NCBI RefSeq assembly: GCF_001418225.1
Contig: NZ_LIPT01000002.1
Location: 186,001-250,000, forward strand
Source: Pannonibacter indicus
GTDB lineage: Bacteria > Pseudomonadota > Alphaproteobacteria > Rhizobiales > Stappiaceae
Reading direction: 5' to 3'
DNA: 64,000 nt
In this document: positions 16,966 to 28,100 of the stretch, piece by piece
Layout: the number at the start of each line of letters is the position of its first letter
How positions within the stretch are numbered: the stretch's first letter is position 1
Notes under the pieces: model-generated
Seen by the model: the letters and a program-made list of their open reading frames with translations, nothing else
What the model was told of the DNA's origin: nothing
Databases searched by the model: none
Position numbers and translations under genes: made by a program

Positions 16966-16977
16966 ATAATATAGTAT
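16966..16977. promoter_or_regulatory. AT-rich near-palindrome before ytfQ
   Basis: ATAATATAGTAT (10 of 12 symmetric) in an otherwise GC-rich leader, 46 bases before the ytfQ ATG. It may be the -10 region and/or the site for the GntR regulator at the end of the operon. Tentative. Confidence 0.3.
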
Positions 16978-17023
16978 GATTTTTTACTTCTGGCCACGGC
17001 CATTCGTGTTCTGGGAGGAACCA

Positions 17024-17986
17024 ATGAAATTGAAGACAGCTCTGGCGGGCATGACGATGCTCGCAACGGTCGCGCTTGCCTCAACCTCGGCGATGGCGCT
17101 GACGGTTGGCTTTTCGCAGATCGGATCTGAATCCGGCTGGCGCGCCGCCGAGACCACCCTGACCCGCCAGCAGGCGGAACAGCGCGGCATCGACCTGAAA
17201 TTCGCCGACGCCCAGCAGAAGCAGGAAAACCAGATCAAGGCGCTGCGCTCCTTCATCGCACAGGGCGTGGACGCCATTCTGCTGGCACCCGTCGTCGCCA
17301 CCGGCTGGGACGCGGTGCTGAAGGAAGCCAAGGAAGCGGAAATTCCGGTGATCCTGCTCGACCGCATGGTCGACAGCGACAAGGACCTGTACCTGACGGC
17401 CGTGGGGTCCGATCTGGTGCATGAAGGCTCCGTCGCTGGCGAATGGCTGGTCAAGGAAGTGAACGGCAAGGCCTGCAACGTGGTGGAGCTGCAGGGCACG
17501 ACCGGTTCGTCCCCCGCCATCGACCGCAAGAAGGGCTTCGAGCAGGCGCTGGCCGGGCATGACAACCTGAAGATCATCCGCAGCCAGACCGGCGACTTCA
17601 CCCGCACCAAGGGCAAGGAAGTCATGGAAAGCTTCCTCAAGGCGGAAAACGGCGGCAAGAACATCTGTGCGCTTTATGCCCACAATGATGACATGGCGGT
17701 CGGCGCCATTCAGGCCATCAAGGAAGCGGGCCTGAAGCCGGGCACCGACATTCTCGTCGTCTCCATCGACGCCGTGCCGGACATTTTCCTCGCCATGGCC
17801 GCCGGTGAAGCCAATGCCACGGTGGAACTGACGCCGAACATGGCAGGCCCCGCCTTCGACGCGCTGGAAGCCTTCCGCAAGGACGGCACTTTGCCTGCAA
17901 AGTTCATCCAGACGGAATCGAAGCTCTACACCAAGGCTGACGACCCGCAGAAGGTCTACGAAGAGAAGAAGGATCTCGGCTACTGA
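17024..17986 (+). CDS. ytfQ: galactofuranose/galactose-type ABC transporter substrate-binding protein
   Basis: 320 residues with a signal peptide (KTALAGMTMLATVALASTSAMA). The mature part resembles E. coli YtfQ almost throughout: VGFSQIGSESGWRAAETT, QQKQENQIKALRSFIAQGVD, ELQGTTGSS..AIDRKKGF, YAHNDDMAVGAIQAIKEAG and ELTPNMAGPAFDALE. YtfQ binds galactofuranose and galactopyranose in E. coli. GGGAGGAACC gives a strong ribosome site at ATG 17024. First gene of ytfQRT-yjfF, followed by a strong hairpin. Confidence 0.93.
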   Translation: MKLKTALAGMTMLATVALASTSAMALTVGFSQIGSESGWRAAETTLTRQQAEQRGIDLKFADAQQKQENQIKALRSFIAQGVDAILLAPVVATGWDAVLKEAKEAEIPVILLDRMVDSDKDLYLTAVGSDLVHEGSVAGEWLVKEVNGKACNVVELQGTTGSSPAIDRKKGFEQALAGHDNLKIIRSQTGDFTRTKGKEVMESFLKAENGGKNICALYAHNDDMAVGAIQAIKEAGLKPGTDILVVSIDAVPDIFLAMAAGEANATVELTPNMAGPAFDALEAFRKDGTLPAKFIQTESKLYTKADDPQKVYEEKKDLGY

Positions 17987-17999
17987 GCCGGTCCTGATT

Positions 18000-18033
18000 G
18001 GGGGACCGGCAGACACCCTCCTGCCGGTCCCCC
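18000..18033 (+). terminator. intercistronic hairpin ytfQ-ytfR
   Basis: GGGGGACCGGCAG and CTGCCGGTCCCCC, a perfect 13-bp stem with an 8-base loop and no T-run. It lies between the binding-protein gene and the rest of the operon, as in the ugp operon. It probably stabilises or separates the ytfQ message. Confidence 0.7.
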
Positions 18034-18079
18034 AGCTTCTGACCGCCCTTGCGGCGGCCAATGCCTGCGGAGCAGCGCC

Positions 18080-19645
18080 GTGACAGACAGATCTACCCAC
18101 GCCGGGCCGCAGCATCTGCTGCAGGCCACCGGCATCACCAAATCCTTTCCCGGCGCGCTCGCCCTCGACAACGTGGATTTCACCCTGCAGGCGGGCGAGG
18201 TGCATGCCCTGCTCGGCGAGAATGGCGCGGGCAAATCCACGCTGGTGAAATGCCTGACCGGCGCCTACCGGCGCGACCGGGGCGACATCCTGCTGGAAGG
18301 CCGCAGGATCGACCCGCGCGACACGCTGGACGCCCAGACCATGGGCATCGGCACCGTCTATCAGGAGGTCAATCTCCTCGGTAACCTGACGGTGGCCGAA
18401 AACCTCTTTCTCGGCCGCCAGCCCATGCGCTTCGGCATGGTCCACTCCCGTGCGATGGAAGCACGCGCCAAGGTGCTGCTGGCCGGCTACGGCCTTGACA
18501 TCGACGTGCGGCGCAGCCTGTCGGCCTATCCGGTCGCCGTGCAGCAGATCATCGCCATCGCCCGTGCAGCGGATCTCTCCGGCAAGGTGCTGATCCTGGA
18601 CGAGCCCACCGCCAGCCTTGATACCCAGGAAGTGGCGATGCTGTTCAACGTGGTGCGCGGCCTCAAGGCGCGTGGCCTCGGCATCGTCTTCATTTCCCAC
18701 TTCCTCGATCAGGTCTACGAAATCTGTGACACGGTGACGATCCTGCGCAATGGCCGTAAGGTTGCCACCCGCGCCGCCCAGGGGCTGCCGCGCCTTGATC
18801 TAGTGGCCCTGATGCTCGGCCGCGATCTGGAGGCCGAAACGCGGGAACGGGCTGTGCACACGGCACCGGAAGGTGAAGCTGCGCTGCAGTTCCGCCAGTT
18901 CGGCCGCAAGGGCCATGTCGCCCCCTTTGACCTGGCGGTCCATGCGGGCGAGGCCGTGGGCATGGCCGGCCTGCTCGGCTCCGGCCGCACGGAAACCGCT
19001 GAAGTTCTGTTCGGCGCCGCCCCCGCCGATACCGGCGAGGCACGAATGGATGGGCGGGTGCTGAAACTCGGCTCGCCGCGTCAGGCCATTGCCGAAGGCT
19101 TTGCCTTCTGCCCGGAAGACCGCAAGCATGACGGCATCATCGCCGAGCTTTCGATCCGCGAGAACATCGCCCTTGCGCTGCAGGCGCGGCGCGGCTGGAT
19201 GCGGCCCGTGCCGCGCAAGGAGCAGGTGGCACTCGCCGACAATTACATCAAGGCCCTCGATATCCGCACCACAAGCCGGGAAAAGCCCATCGGCCAGCTT
19301 TCCGGCGGCAACCAGCAGAAGGTGCTTCTCGCCCGCTGGCTGGCACTCAATCCGAAGTTTCTCATCCTCGACGAGCCGACACGCGGCATCGACGTGGGCG
19401 CCCATGCGGAAATCATCCGCCTGATCGGGGATCTTTGCGCCAAGGGCATGTCGCTGCTGGTGATCTCCTCCGAGCTGGAGGAGCTGGTGGTCTACAGCCA
19501 CCGGGTGATCGTGGTGCGCGACCGGGCGCATGTGGCCGAACTGACAGGAGAGGACGTGACCCCGCACAAGGTGATGCAGGCCATCGCAGAGGCCGGACAT
19601 GGACATGTGCCCGCTCAGGCCGAGGCCAGAGGAGCAGCCGAATGA
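18080..19645 (+). CDS. ytfR: galactofuranose-type ABC transporter ATP-binding protein (two ABC domains)
   Basis: 521 residues. The first ABC domain has Walker A GENGAGKST (46-54) and Walker B VLILDEPTASLDT but a degenerate signature (VAVQQIIAIARA). The second has a degenerate P-loop (GLLGSGRTETAEV), a good signature LSGGNQQKVLLARWL and FLILDEPTRGID. This split of functions is normal for the RbsA/MglA/YtfR sugar ATPases. GTG start with CGGAG 7 bases upstream. It overlaps ytfT by ATGA. Confidence 0.92.
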   Translation: MTDRSTHAGPQHLLQATGITKSFPGALALDNVDFTLQAGEVHALLGENGAGKSTLVKCLTGAYRRDRGDILLEGRRIDPRDTLDAQTMGIGTVYQEVNLLGNLTVAENLFLGRQPMRFGMVHSRAMEARAKVLLAGYGLDIDVRRSLSAYPVAVQQIIAIARAADLSGKVLILDEPTASLDTQEVAMLFNVVRGLKARGLGIVFISHFLDQVYEICDTVTILRNGRKVATRAAQGLPRLDLVALMLGRDLEAETRERAVHTAPEGEAALQFRQFGRKGHVAPFDLAVHAGEAVGMAGLLGSGRTETAEVLFGAAPADTGEARMDGRVLKLGSPRQAIAEGFAFCPEDRKHDGIIAELSIRENIALALQARRGWMRPVPRKEQVALADNYIKALDIRTTSREKPIGQLSGGNQQKVLLARWLALNPKFLILDEPTRGIDVGAHAEIIRLIGDLCAKGMSLLVISSELEELVVYSHRVIVVRDRAHVAELTGEDVTPHKVMQAIAEAGHGHVPAQAEARGAAE

Positions 19646-20676
19646 AGCCCTTCCTCGAGGCCGCAGGCGGCTTTTTCCGGCGCTTTGCCCCGCAGCTGAT
19701 CACCCTCGCCGTGGTGCTGACGCTGAACACCCTGCTGTTTCCCGGCTTTCTCGACATCGGCATTGCCAATGGACGGCTCTACGGCAGCCTGATCGACATT
19801 CTCAACCGCGGCGCTCCGGTGGCCCTGCTCGCTATCGGCATGACGCTGGTCATCGCCACGCGCGGCATCGACCTGTCGGTGGGTGCTGTCATGGCGATTT
19901 GCGGCGCGGCGGCGGCAGCAACGGTGGCCAGCAGCGGCAGCGCCGTGGCGGCCATCACCGTTGCCCTTGGGATTGGTCTGGCCTGCGGGCTGTGGAACGG
20001 CATTCTCGTTGCACTGCTGAACATCCAGCCGATCATTGCCACCCTCATCCTTATGGTCGCCGGGCGCGGCATTGCCCAGCTCATCACCGAAGGCACCATC
20101 CTGACCTTCACCCATGAGGGGCTGATCTTCGCCGGCAGCGGCTCGCTCTTCGGCCTGCCCATGCCGGTGGTGCTGTGGCTGGCCGCCGCCCTCATTGCAG
20201 CTCTTCTGGTGCGCCGCACCGCTCTTGGCCTGCTCATCGAGGCCGTCGGCATCAACCGCCGTGCCAGCAGCCTCGCCGGTGTCAATGCCGGGGTGCTGAT
20301 CGTTGCCGTCTACATGATCTCCGGCTTTGCCGCAGCCGTGGCCGGCATCATTGCCGCCGCCGACATCCGCGGCGCCGATGCCAACAATGCCGGGCTGTGG
20401 CTGGAACTGGACGCCATTCTGGCCGTCGTCATCGGCGGCACCTCGCTGCTCGGCGGGCGCTTCACCCTGTTCGGCACCGCCCTTGGCGCACTCATCATCC
20501 AGTCGATCAACACCGGCATTCTGATCTCCGGCTTTCCGCCGGAATTCAATCTGGTGATCAAGGCCAGCATCATCATCGTGATCCTGCTGATCCAGTCGCC
20601 TGCCATCCAGAGCCTTTTCACCGTGCTGCGGCGCCTGCCGGAAAGACCAGCCAAGAGGGAGCTGTCCAAGCCATGA
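19642..20676 (+). CDS. ytfT: galactofuranose-type ABC transporter permease YtfT
   Basis: 344 residues of the RbsC/AraH permease family. About nine or ten helices, with ATRGIDLSVGAVMAI (the family's GxxDLSVG motif) and VVIGGTSLLGGRFTLFGT near the C-terminus. The start is fixed by the ATGA overlap with ytfR, and it overlaps yjfF the same way. It forms the channel with YjfF. Confidence 0.92.
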   Translation: MKPFLEAAGGFFRRFAPQLITLAVVLTLNTLLFPGFLDIGIANGRLYGSLIDILNRGAPVALLAIGMTLVIATRGIDLSVGAVMAICGAAAAATVASSGSAVAAITVALGIGLACGLWNGILVALLNIQPIIATLILMVAGRGIAQLITEGTILTFTHEGLIFAGSGSLFGLPMPVVLWLAAALIAALLVRRTALGLLIEAVGINRRASSLAGVNAGVLIVAVYMISGFAAAVAGIIAAADIRGADANNAGLWLELDAILAVVIGGTSLLGGRFTLFGTALGALIIQSINTGILISGFPPEFNLVIKASIIIVILLIQSPAIQSLFTVLRRLPERPAKRELSKP

Positions 20677-21653
20677 CATCCCGCCAGCTTCCACTTCTCA
20701 TCACGCTCGCCGTCTTCGTGCTGGCCTATGCCATCTGCTACACCCAGTATCCGGCCATGCTGTCCACCCGCGTTGCGGGCAACCTTCTGACGGACAACGC
20801 CTTTCTCGGCATCGCCGCCGTCGGCATGACCTTTGTCATCCTCTCGGGCGGCATTGACCTGTCGGCAGGTTCGGTCATCGCCTTCACCGGCGTGCTGCTC
20901 GCGGTACTGCTGCGTGATACATCCATTCACCCGCTGGCGGCTTTTGCATTGGTGCTGGTGCTGACCTCTGCCTTCGGTGCGGCGATGGGCGGCATCATCC
21001 ACGCCCTCGCCATGCCGGCCTTCATCGTCACGCTGGCCGGCATGTTTCTGGCGCGGGGGCTTGCCTTCGTGCTGTCGACGGAGTCCATCCCTGTCATGCA
21101 TGAGTTCTACGGCACGCTGCAGAACATGTTCATCCGCCTGCCCGGCAAGGGCCGCCTGACGCTGATTGGCGGCGTCATGCTGCTGACCGTTGCGGCCGGC
21201 ATCTTCCTGGCCCACCGCACGCGCTTCGGCACCAATGTCTATGCCCTTGGCGGCGGAGTGCAGACGGCCCGGCTGATGGGCGTGCCGGTGGGCCGCACCA
21301 CGGTGCAGGTCTATGCCCTTTCCGGCTTCCTGTCGGGCCTCGCGGGCATCGTCTTTTCACTCTACACGTCTGCCGGCTACTCGCTGGCGGCGGTGGGGGT
21401 GGAGCTGGACGCGATTGCTGCCGTCGTCATCGGCGGAACCCTGCTCACAGGCGGCAGCGGCTATGTGGCGGGAACTTTTGCCGGGGTCCTGATCATGGGC
21501 CTGATCCAGACCTATATCATCTTCGATGGCTCACTTTCGAGCTGGTGGACCAAGATCGTGATCGGATTGCTGCTCTTTGCCTTCATTTTGTTGCAGAAGG
21601 GCCTGGTTTGGTTTACCGGCGGGGTGGACAGGCGCATGCATCAAGCCAGCTAG
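20673..21653 (+). CDS. yjfF: galactofuranose-type ABC transporter permease YjfF
   Basis: 326 residues (E. coli 331). RbsC-type permease with GGIDLSAGSVIAFTGV and VVIGGTLLTGGSGYVAGT. Together with YtfT it makes the heterodimeric channel, as expected for a ytfQRT-yjfF system. ATGA overlap upstream; the GntR gene follows after 32 bases. Confidence 0.92.
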   Translation: MTSRQLPLLITLAVFVLAYAICYTQYPAMLSTRVAGNLLTDNAFLGIAAVGMTFVILSGGIDLSAGSVIAFTGVLLAVLLRDTSIHPLAAFALVLVLTSAFGAAMGGIIHALAMPAFIVTLAGMFLARGLAFVLSTESIPVMHEFYGTLQNMFIRLPGKGRLTLIGGVMLLTVAAGIFLAHRTRFGTNVYALGGGVQTARLMGVPVGRTTVQVYALSGFLSGLAGIVFSLYTSAGYSLAAVGVELDAIAAVVIGGTLLTGGSGYVAGTFAGVLIMGLIQTYIIFDGSLSSWWTKIVIGLLLFAFILLQKGLVWFTGGVDRRMHQAS

Positions 21654-21685
21654 AGGAGGCCCCCGGGGGGCCTTGGGAACCGGAC

Positions 21686-22435
21686 ATGAACGTGATGGAG
21701 CCCAGTATCGCAAATTTCTCCCCGCGCAACAGCCATGGGCGCGTGGTGGATGTGCTGGGCCGGGAAATCGTGGACGGGAAATACCCTTCCGGCGCCGTTC
21801 TTCCGGGTGACAATGAGCTGGCCGAGCGCTTTCAGGTGTCGCGCACCGTGCTGCGCGAGGCCATGAAAACACTGGCCGCCAAGGGCATGGTGCAGGCCCG
21901 CGCGCGCATCGGCACCAAGGTCACCGACCGCAAGTTCTGGAACCTGTTCGACGGCGATGTGCTGAGCTGGCACTTCAGCGGCGGCGTCGATGCCGCCCTC
22001 TTCAATCATCTGTCCGATGTGCGGCTGGCGCTGGAGCCAGCGGCCGCGTCCATGGCCGCCCTCAATGCCAGTGACGATGACATCCGCACCCTGCACCGGC
22101 TGACCGATGCCATGCGCGACGCGGAAGACGCCCGCGCCTTCGCCGAAGCCGACATGAAGTTCCATCTGGCCGTGCTGGAAGCCTCGCGCAATCCGTTCAT
22201 GAGTTCGGTCGGCAGCCTCATTGGCGCGGCCCTTGTCAGCATTTTCCGCCTCAGCTCTCCCACGGGCAGCCGCGAAGGCTTTGCCGAAACCGCCGGCACG
22301 CACCGCGCCATTGCTGATGCCATCGGCCAGCGCGACCCTCAGGCTGCTGCAAAGGCCATGGAGCGCGTCATCATCATCGGCCGCGACCGCGTGCTGCCCA
22401 GCGCCAGACAGGAAGCCGCAGACGCCTCTGCGTGA
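21686..22435 (+). CDS. GntR/FadR-type transcriptional regulator of the ytf operon (likely)
   Basis: 249 residues. Winged helix 20-90 with the GntR pattern IVDGKYPSGAVLPGDNELAE and RFQVSRTVLREAMKTLAAKG, then an FCD ligand domain (about 95-235) with metal-type residues (DVRLALEPAAAS, DMKFHLAVLEAS, GTHRAIADAI). It sits at the end of the sugar-transport operon, so it probably senses the sugar or a breakdown acid and represses the operon. Similar to DgoR-like regulators; the effector is unknown. The ATG at 21695 is an alternative start. A GC-rich inverted repeat (21657-21673) lies in the gap before it. Confidence 0.85.
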   Translation: MNVMEPSIANFSPRNSHGRVVDVLGREIVDGKYPSGAVLPGDNELAERFQVSRTVLREAMKTLAAKGMVQARARIGTKVTDRKFWNLFDGDVLSWHFSGGVDAALFNHLSDVRLALEPAAASMAALNASDDDIRTLHRLTDAMRDAEDARAFAEADMKFHLAVLEASRNPFMSSVGSLIGAALVSIFRLSSPTGSREGFAETAGTHRAIADAIGQRDPQAAAKAMERVIIIGRDRVLPSARQEAADASA

Positions 22436-22515
22436 AGTCAGATACTCTTATGCCAAGGCTTTCGATGATGACGCATCTCGCCTCGGGATTGCTCAGGCGC
22501 TGCACGGGCTTGATC

Positions 22516-22546
22516 AGCTCCCGGTGCGCCAAGCTCACCGGGAGCT
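22516..22546. terminator. bidirectional hairpin between the GntR and cupin genes
   Basis: AGCTCCCGGTG/CACCGGGAGCT, a perfect 11-bp stem with a 9-base loop, in a 115-base convergent gap. Confidence 0.65.
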
Positions 22547-22550
22547 GGTA

Positions 22551-22898
22551 TCACAAACGGATGACGAACAGCTTGCGGGTGGTTTCAATCACCTCCCAGA
22601 TGCCGGAAAAGCCGGGCTGGATGATGAAGCTGTCGCCGGTCTTCAGATCGCGCACAGAACCTTCCGCATCGGTCAGGCGGGAATGGCCGGACAGGATCGT
22701 GCAGAACTCCCATTCATCATAGGAGACACGCCAGGCGCCCGGCGTTGATTCCCAGGCGCCGGTGAACTGCCGCTCACCATCGCGGGTCTCGAGCAGCCAG
22801 GTGGTGAAGCGCGGCTCCCCCGAGATTACCTTTTCGGGGGCCGGCGCATCGTGCTCCGGCGTCAGCTGATCCAGATCGAGCGGAAGAAAGTGCTTCAT
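22551..22898 (-). CDS. cupin domain protein (Cupin_3/DUF861, ureidoglycine aminohydrolase-like)
   Basis: 115 residues forming one small beta-barrel. Motifs YDEWEFCTILSGHSRLTDA and DLKTGDSFIIQPGFSG match the two cupin motifs of the DUF861 group, and FTGAWESTPG is typical. Metal-binding residues are only partly kept: a Glu takes the place of the first His pair. Function unknown; members are often annotated as (S)-ureidoglycine aminohydrolase cupin domains without proof. Start at the second Met (MKHFLPL). Convergent with the GntR gene. Confidence 0.75.
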   Translation of the reverse strand: MKHFLPLDLDQLTPEHDAPAPEKVISGEPRFTTWLLETRDGERQFTGAWESTPGAWRVSYDEWEFCTILSGHSRLTDAEGSVRDLKTGDSFIIQPGFSGIWEVIETTRKLFVIRL

Positions 22899-22960
22899 GC
22901 GGCCTCGCTGCATTTCCGAAGACGGTTCCGGACCATGGCACAGGACGGGAAAACGAAAAA

Positions 22961-22986
22961 GGCAGGTTCAGTTTCCTGAACCTGCC
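22961..22986 (-). terminator. intrinsic terminator downstream of tRNA-Ala
   Basis: GGCAGGTTCAG/CTGAACCTGCC, 11-bp stem, loop of four. On the minus strand it is followed by TTTTTCGTTTT, a good U-tract, 22 bases after the tRNA 3' end. Confidence 0.85.
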
Positions 22987-23007
22987 TCGCCGAGGTCACC
23001 CTCGAAG

Positions 23008-23083
<76 letters not shown>

Positions 23084-23382
23084 GAAACTTTTGAACCGGC
23101 TTGGGTCACCGGCGTCTGTGGAGGCGGGTTATAGAGGGGGTCTTCGAATTGATCAAGAGGCTTTCGCCAGAAAAATCAAAAACCGCCTGTGGACAACTCA
23201 ACCCCTTGAAAAGCCGCGCAGAAATCTGCGCATCCGTGAGCCGGCGAAGGCCCGGAACAGCAAGGGCGAGGCTCTGGCGCACCGGTTGCCCCGATGGCCT
23301 GCAGCCCCGCCCCCTTGAAGACTGGAGAATAAGGGTCCGGCAGCAGCAGCTCACCGGATGCCCATTTCAACAGTCGCCGGTC
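23084..23382. other. non-coding gap upstream of tRNA-Ala
   Basis: About 300 bases between tRNA-Ala and the end of the TIGR02300 gene. It presumably holds the tRNA promoter and the 3' end of the TIGR02300 message. I see no conserved frame or strong hairpin. Confidence 0.4.
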
Positions 23383-23766
23383 TCAGCGGTCGGTATCGTC
23401 GTCCATCTCGACAACGATGCCCGGGACGGCTTCGTCTTCGTCTTCCTCGTCCTCGATGAAAACATCGTCATCGGCGTCATCGTCGATGGCCGCGTCGTCG
23501 TCATCGTCCAGATCCGGAACGATATCGCCCTCGACCTCGGCATCAGCCTCTTCCAGGGAGACCAGCTCGGGAGCCACCAGATCCTCTTCATCCTCGTCCT
23601 CGTCCTCCTGCTGGACGACGCGGGAAGCCTTGGCAGCGCGGCTGCTCGACACGATGTCGAACAGGGTGCCGCACTTGGGGCAGGTGATGGGGTTGTGGTT
23701 CAGGTCGTAATATTTGGCGCCGCAGCTAGGGCACAGCCGCTTTGTGCCGAGTTCAGGTTTTGCCAC
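23383..23766 (-). CDS. TIGR02300 family protein (FYDLN zinc ribbon with acidic tail)
   Basis: 127 residues. An N-terminal zinc ribbon has CPSCGAKYYDLN and CPKCGTLFD (two Cys pairs), followed from residue 50 by a very acidic, probably disordered tail of Asp/Glu runs broken by VAPELVSLEEAD. This family is almost confined to alphaproteobacteria and usually lies beside aroA-cmk-rpsA, as it does here. No experimental function is known to me. It is divergent from aroA. Confidence 0.88.
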   Translation of the reverse strand: MAKPELGTKRLCPSCGAKYYDLNHNPITCPKCGTLFDIVSSSRAAKASRVVQQEDEDEDEEDLVAPELVSLEEADAEVEGDIVPDLDDDDDAAIDDDADDDVFIEDEEDEDEAVPGIVVEMDDDTDR

Positions 23767-23995
23767 CGTGCTTACCCTTTGTTCGTGCTCGAGGGTTTGT
23801 CCAAAATACTGTCTCCGGCACTTCCGGGCTGGAACGCCTCTGTCCAGTCCGCAAACGCCGGGGCCGTCTTGCTCAAGGCGCGGCCCTTAAATGCGGCGCG
23901 CCCTCATGTCAAAGCCAAATGACCGGCCTCGTTGACTGAAGCATTCTCAGGCGCTGCGCAAGCAAAAATTCGTGCCATCCCGCACTCGCGGATGA

Positions 23996-26037
<2,042 letters not shown>

Positions 26038-26370
26038 TCAGGAGCCTCGGAAAGACCCGCCCGGCCGTGCCGGAGAGCGGGATTTCGGTTTGATCAAACA
26101 GGCAGCCTTGTGACGGGCAGGCGGGTCAGCCCCCCTCTCCGCCGGCATGGGCCGCATGAAGGAATTCCGGTTCGGGCAGCCGCTGATGCAGTGCCTGGAC
26201 CAAGGACGTTACGGATTTCCGCCTTCCGTCCGCCGGCCCGCGCCGGGTCTGCTTTTGGGGCAGGTTCTGCGTGGAAGGATGCCGCCTCGCGGTGGTGTCC
26301 CGGAAGGAATGGGGGTCCATGATCAACACCAGCCCAGCCGGCGACGCCAGCAATGGCACCAGGAGTTTTT
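26038..26370. other. rpsA leader region
   Basis: 333 bases between cmk and rpsA with no convincing gene. It ends in the strong AGGAGTTTTT ribosome site. Several GC-rich inverted repeats are possible (for example around 26233-26252). S1 production is autoregulated through its leader in other bacteria, so an RNA control element may be present, but none was recognised. Confidence 0.45.
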
Positions 26371-28068
26371 ATGTCTGCAATGAACCCCTCCACCGAGGAT
26401 TTCGCCGCCCTTCTGAACGAGTCCTTCACCACGAACGACCTCTATGAAGGGTCCGTCGTCAAGGGCATCATCGTTGCCATCGAGAAGGACCTCGCCGTCA
26501 TCGACGTCGGTCTGAAGGTCGAAGGCCGCGTTCCTATGAAGGAATTCGGCGTCAAGGGCCGTGATGGCGACCTGAAGGTTGGCGACGAGGTCGAGGTCTA
26601 TCTCGAGCGCGTCGAAAACGCTCTCGGCGAAGCCGTGCTGTCGCGCGAAAAGGCGCGCCGCGAAGAAAGCTGGGTCCGTCTCGAAGTGTCGTTCGAGAAG
26701 GGCGAGAAGGTCACCGGCCAGATCTTCAACCAGGTCAAGGGCGGCTTCACCGTCGATCTGGATGGCGCCGTTGCCTTCCTGCCGCGTTCGCAGGTCGATA
26801 TCCGCCCGGTGCGCGATGTCACCCCGCTGATGCACACCCCGCAGCCGTTCCAGATCCTGAAGATGGACAAGCGCCGCGGCAACATCGTGGTGTCCCGCCG
26901 CGTCGTGCTGGAAGAGACCCGCGCCGAGCAGCGTTCGGAGCTGGTGCAGAGCCTGGAAGAAGGCCAGACCGTGGAAGGCGTGGTCAAGAACATCACCGAT
27001 TACGGTGCGTTCGTCGACCTCGGCGGCATCGACGGCCTGCTGCATGTCACCGACATTGCATGGCGCCGCATCAACCACCCGTCGGAAGTTCTCACCATCG
27101 GCCAGTCCGTCCGCGTGCAGATCATCCGCGTCAACCAGGACACGCACCGCATCAGCCTCGGCATGAAGCAGCTTGAAACTGATCCGTGGGATGGCATCGA
27201 AGCCAAGTACCCGATCGGCGCCAAGTTCTCGGGCCGCGTGACCAACATCACCGACTACGGTGCGTTCGTCGAGCTGGAGCCGGGCATCGAAGGCCTGATC
27301 CACGTGTCCGAAATGTCCTGGACCAAGAAGAACGTCCATCCGGGCAAGATCGTTTCGACCTCTCAGGAAGTTGACGTCATGGTCCTGGAGGTCGATCCGG
27401 TCAAGCGCCGCATCTCGCTCGGTCTCAAGCAGACCCTGCAGAACCCGTGGGATGCTTTCGCAGAACGCTTCCCGGTCGGCACGGAAGTCGAAGGCGAAGT
27501 CAAGAACAAGACCGAATTCGGTCTGTTCATCGGCCTCGAAGGCGACGTGGACGGCATGGTGCACCTCTCCGACCTCGACTGGAACCGTCCGGGCGAGCAG
27601 GTCATCGAGGAATACAAGAAGGGCGACATGGTCAAGGCCGTGGTGCTCGACGTGGACGTGGAGAAGGAGCGTATCTCGCTCGGCATCAAGCAGCTCGGCG
27701 GTGATCCGTTCGAAGCTGGCGCCGCTGGCGAACTGCGCAAGAACGCCATCGTCTCCTGTGAAGTCATCGAAGTGAAGGATGGCGGTCTGGAAGTGAAGGT
27801 TGCGGACAGCGATCTGACCACCTTCGTCCGCCGCGCCGATCTGGCCCGCGACCGCGACGGCCAGCGCCCCGAGCGTTTCTCGGTTGGCGACAAGTTCGAC
27901 GCCCGCATCACCCAGTTCGACAAGAAGAGCCGCCGCATCTCCGTCTCCATCAAGGCGCTTGAAATCGCCGAGGAGAAGGAAGCCGTGGCACAGTACGGTT
28001 CTTCCGACACGGGCGCCTCGCTCGGCGACATCCTGAGCGCCGCTCTGAAGGCCCGCGACGAGGATTGA
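26371..28068 (+). CDS. rpsA: 30S ribosomal protein S1
   Basis: 565 residues with six S1 (OB-fold) repeats of roughly 70-85 residues. The last four contain the DYGAFVDL/FGLFIGLEG-type strand and VHLSDLDW or IHVSEMSW motifs. It binds mRNA and helps initiation on structured leaders. The spacing AGGAG-TTTTT-ATG is ideal. Standard third gene of the alphaproteobacterial aroA-cmk-rpsA cluster; a terminator follows. Confidence 0.97.
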   Translation: MSAMNPSTEDFAALLNESFTTNDLYEGSVVKGIIVAIEKDLAVIDVGLKVEGRVPMKEFGVKGRDGDLKVGDEVEVYLERVENALGEAVLSREKARREESWVRLEVSFEKGEKVTGQIFNQVKGGFTVDLDGAVAFLPRSQVDIRPVRDVTPLMHTPQPFQILKMDKRRGNIVVSRRVVLEETRAEQRSELVQSLEEGQTVEGVVKNITDYGAFVDLGGIDGLLHVTDIAWRRINHPSEVLTIGQSVRVQIIRVNQDTHRISLGMKQLETDPWDGIEAKYPIGAKFSGRVTNITDYGAFVELEPGIEGLIHVSEMSWTKKNVHPGKIVSTSQEVDVMVLEVDPVKRRISLGLKQTLQNPWDAFAERFPVGTEVEGEVKNKTEFGLFIGLEGDVDGMVHLSDLDWNRPGEQVIEEYKKGDMVKAVVLDVDVEKERISLGIKQLGGDPFEAGAAGELRKNAIVSCEVIEVKDGGLEVKVADSDLTTFVRRADLARDRDGQRPERFSVGDKFDARITQFDKKSRRISVSIKALEIAEEKEAVAQYGSSDTGASLGDILSAALKARDED

Positions 28069-28100
28069 TCCCCGTCCGGTCACCTGACCTGAAACTGGAG

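Noticed and set aside
18840-19030. Possible inactivation of the second P-loop in YtfR (GSGRTET)
   Set aside because: Degenerate second Walker A and first signature are normal in RbsA/MglA/YtfR-type tandem ATPases.
23101-23922. 273-codon plus-strand frame over the TIGR02300 gene
   Set aside because: Its Val/Ile/Phe-rich stretch is the antisense of the Asp/Glu runs of the TIGR02300 tail.
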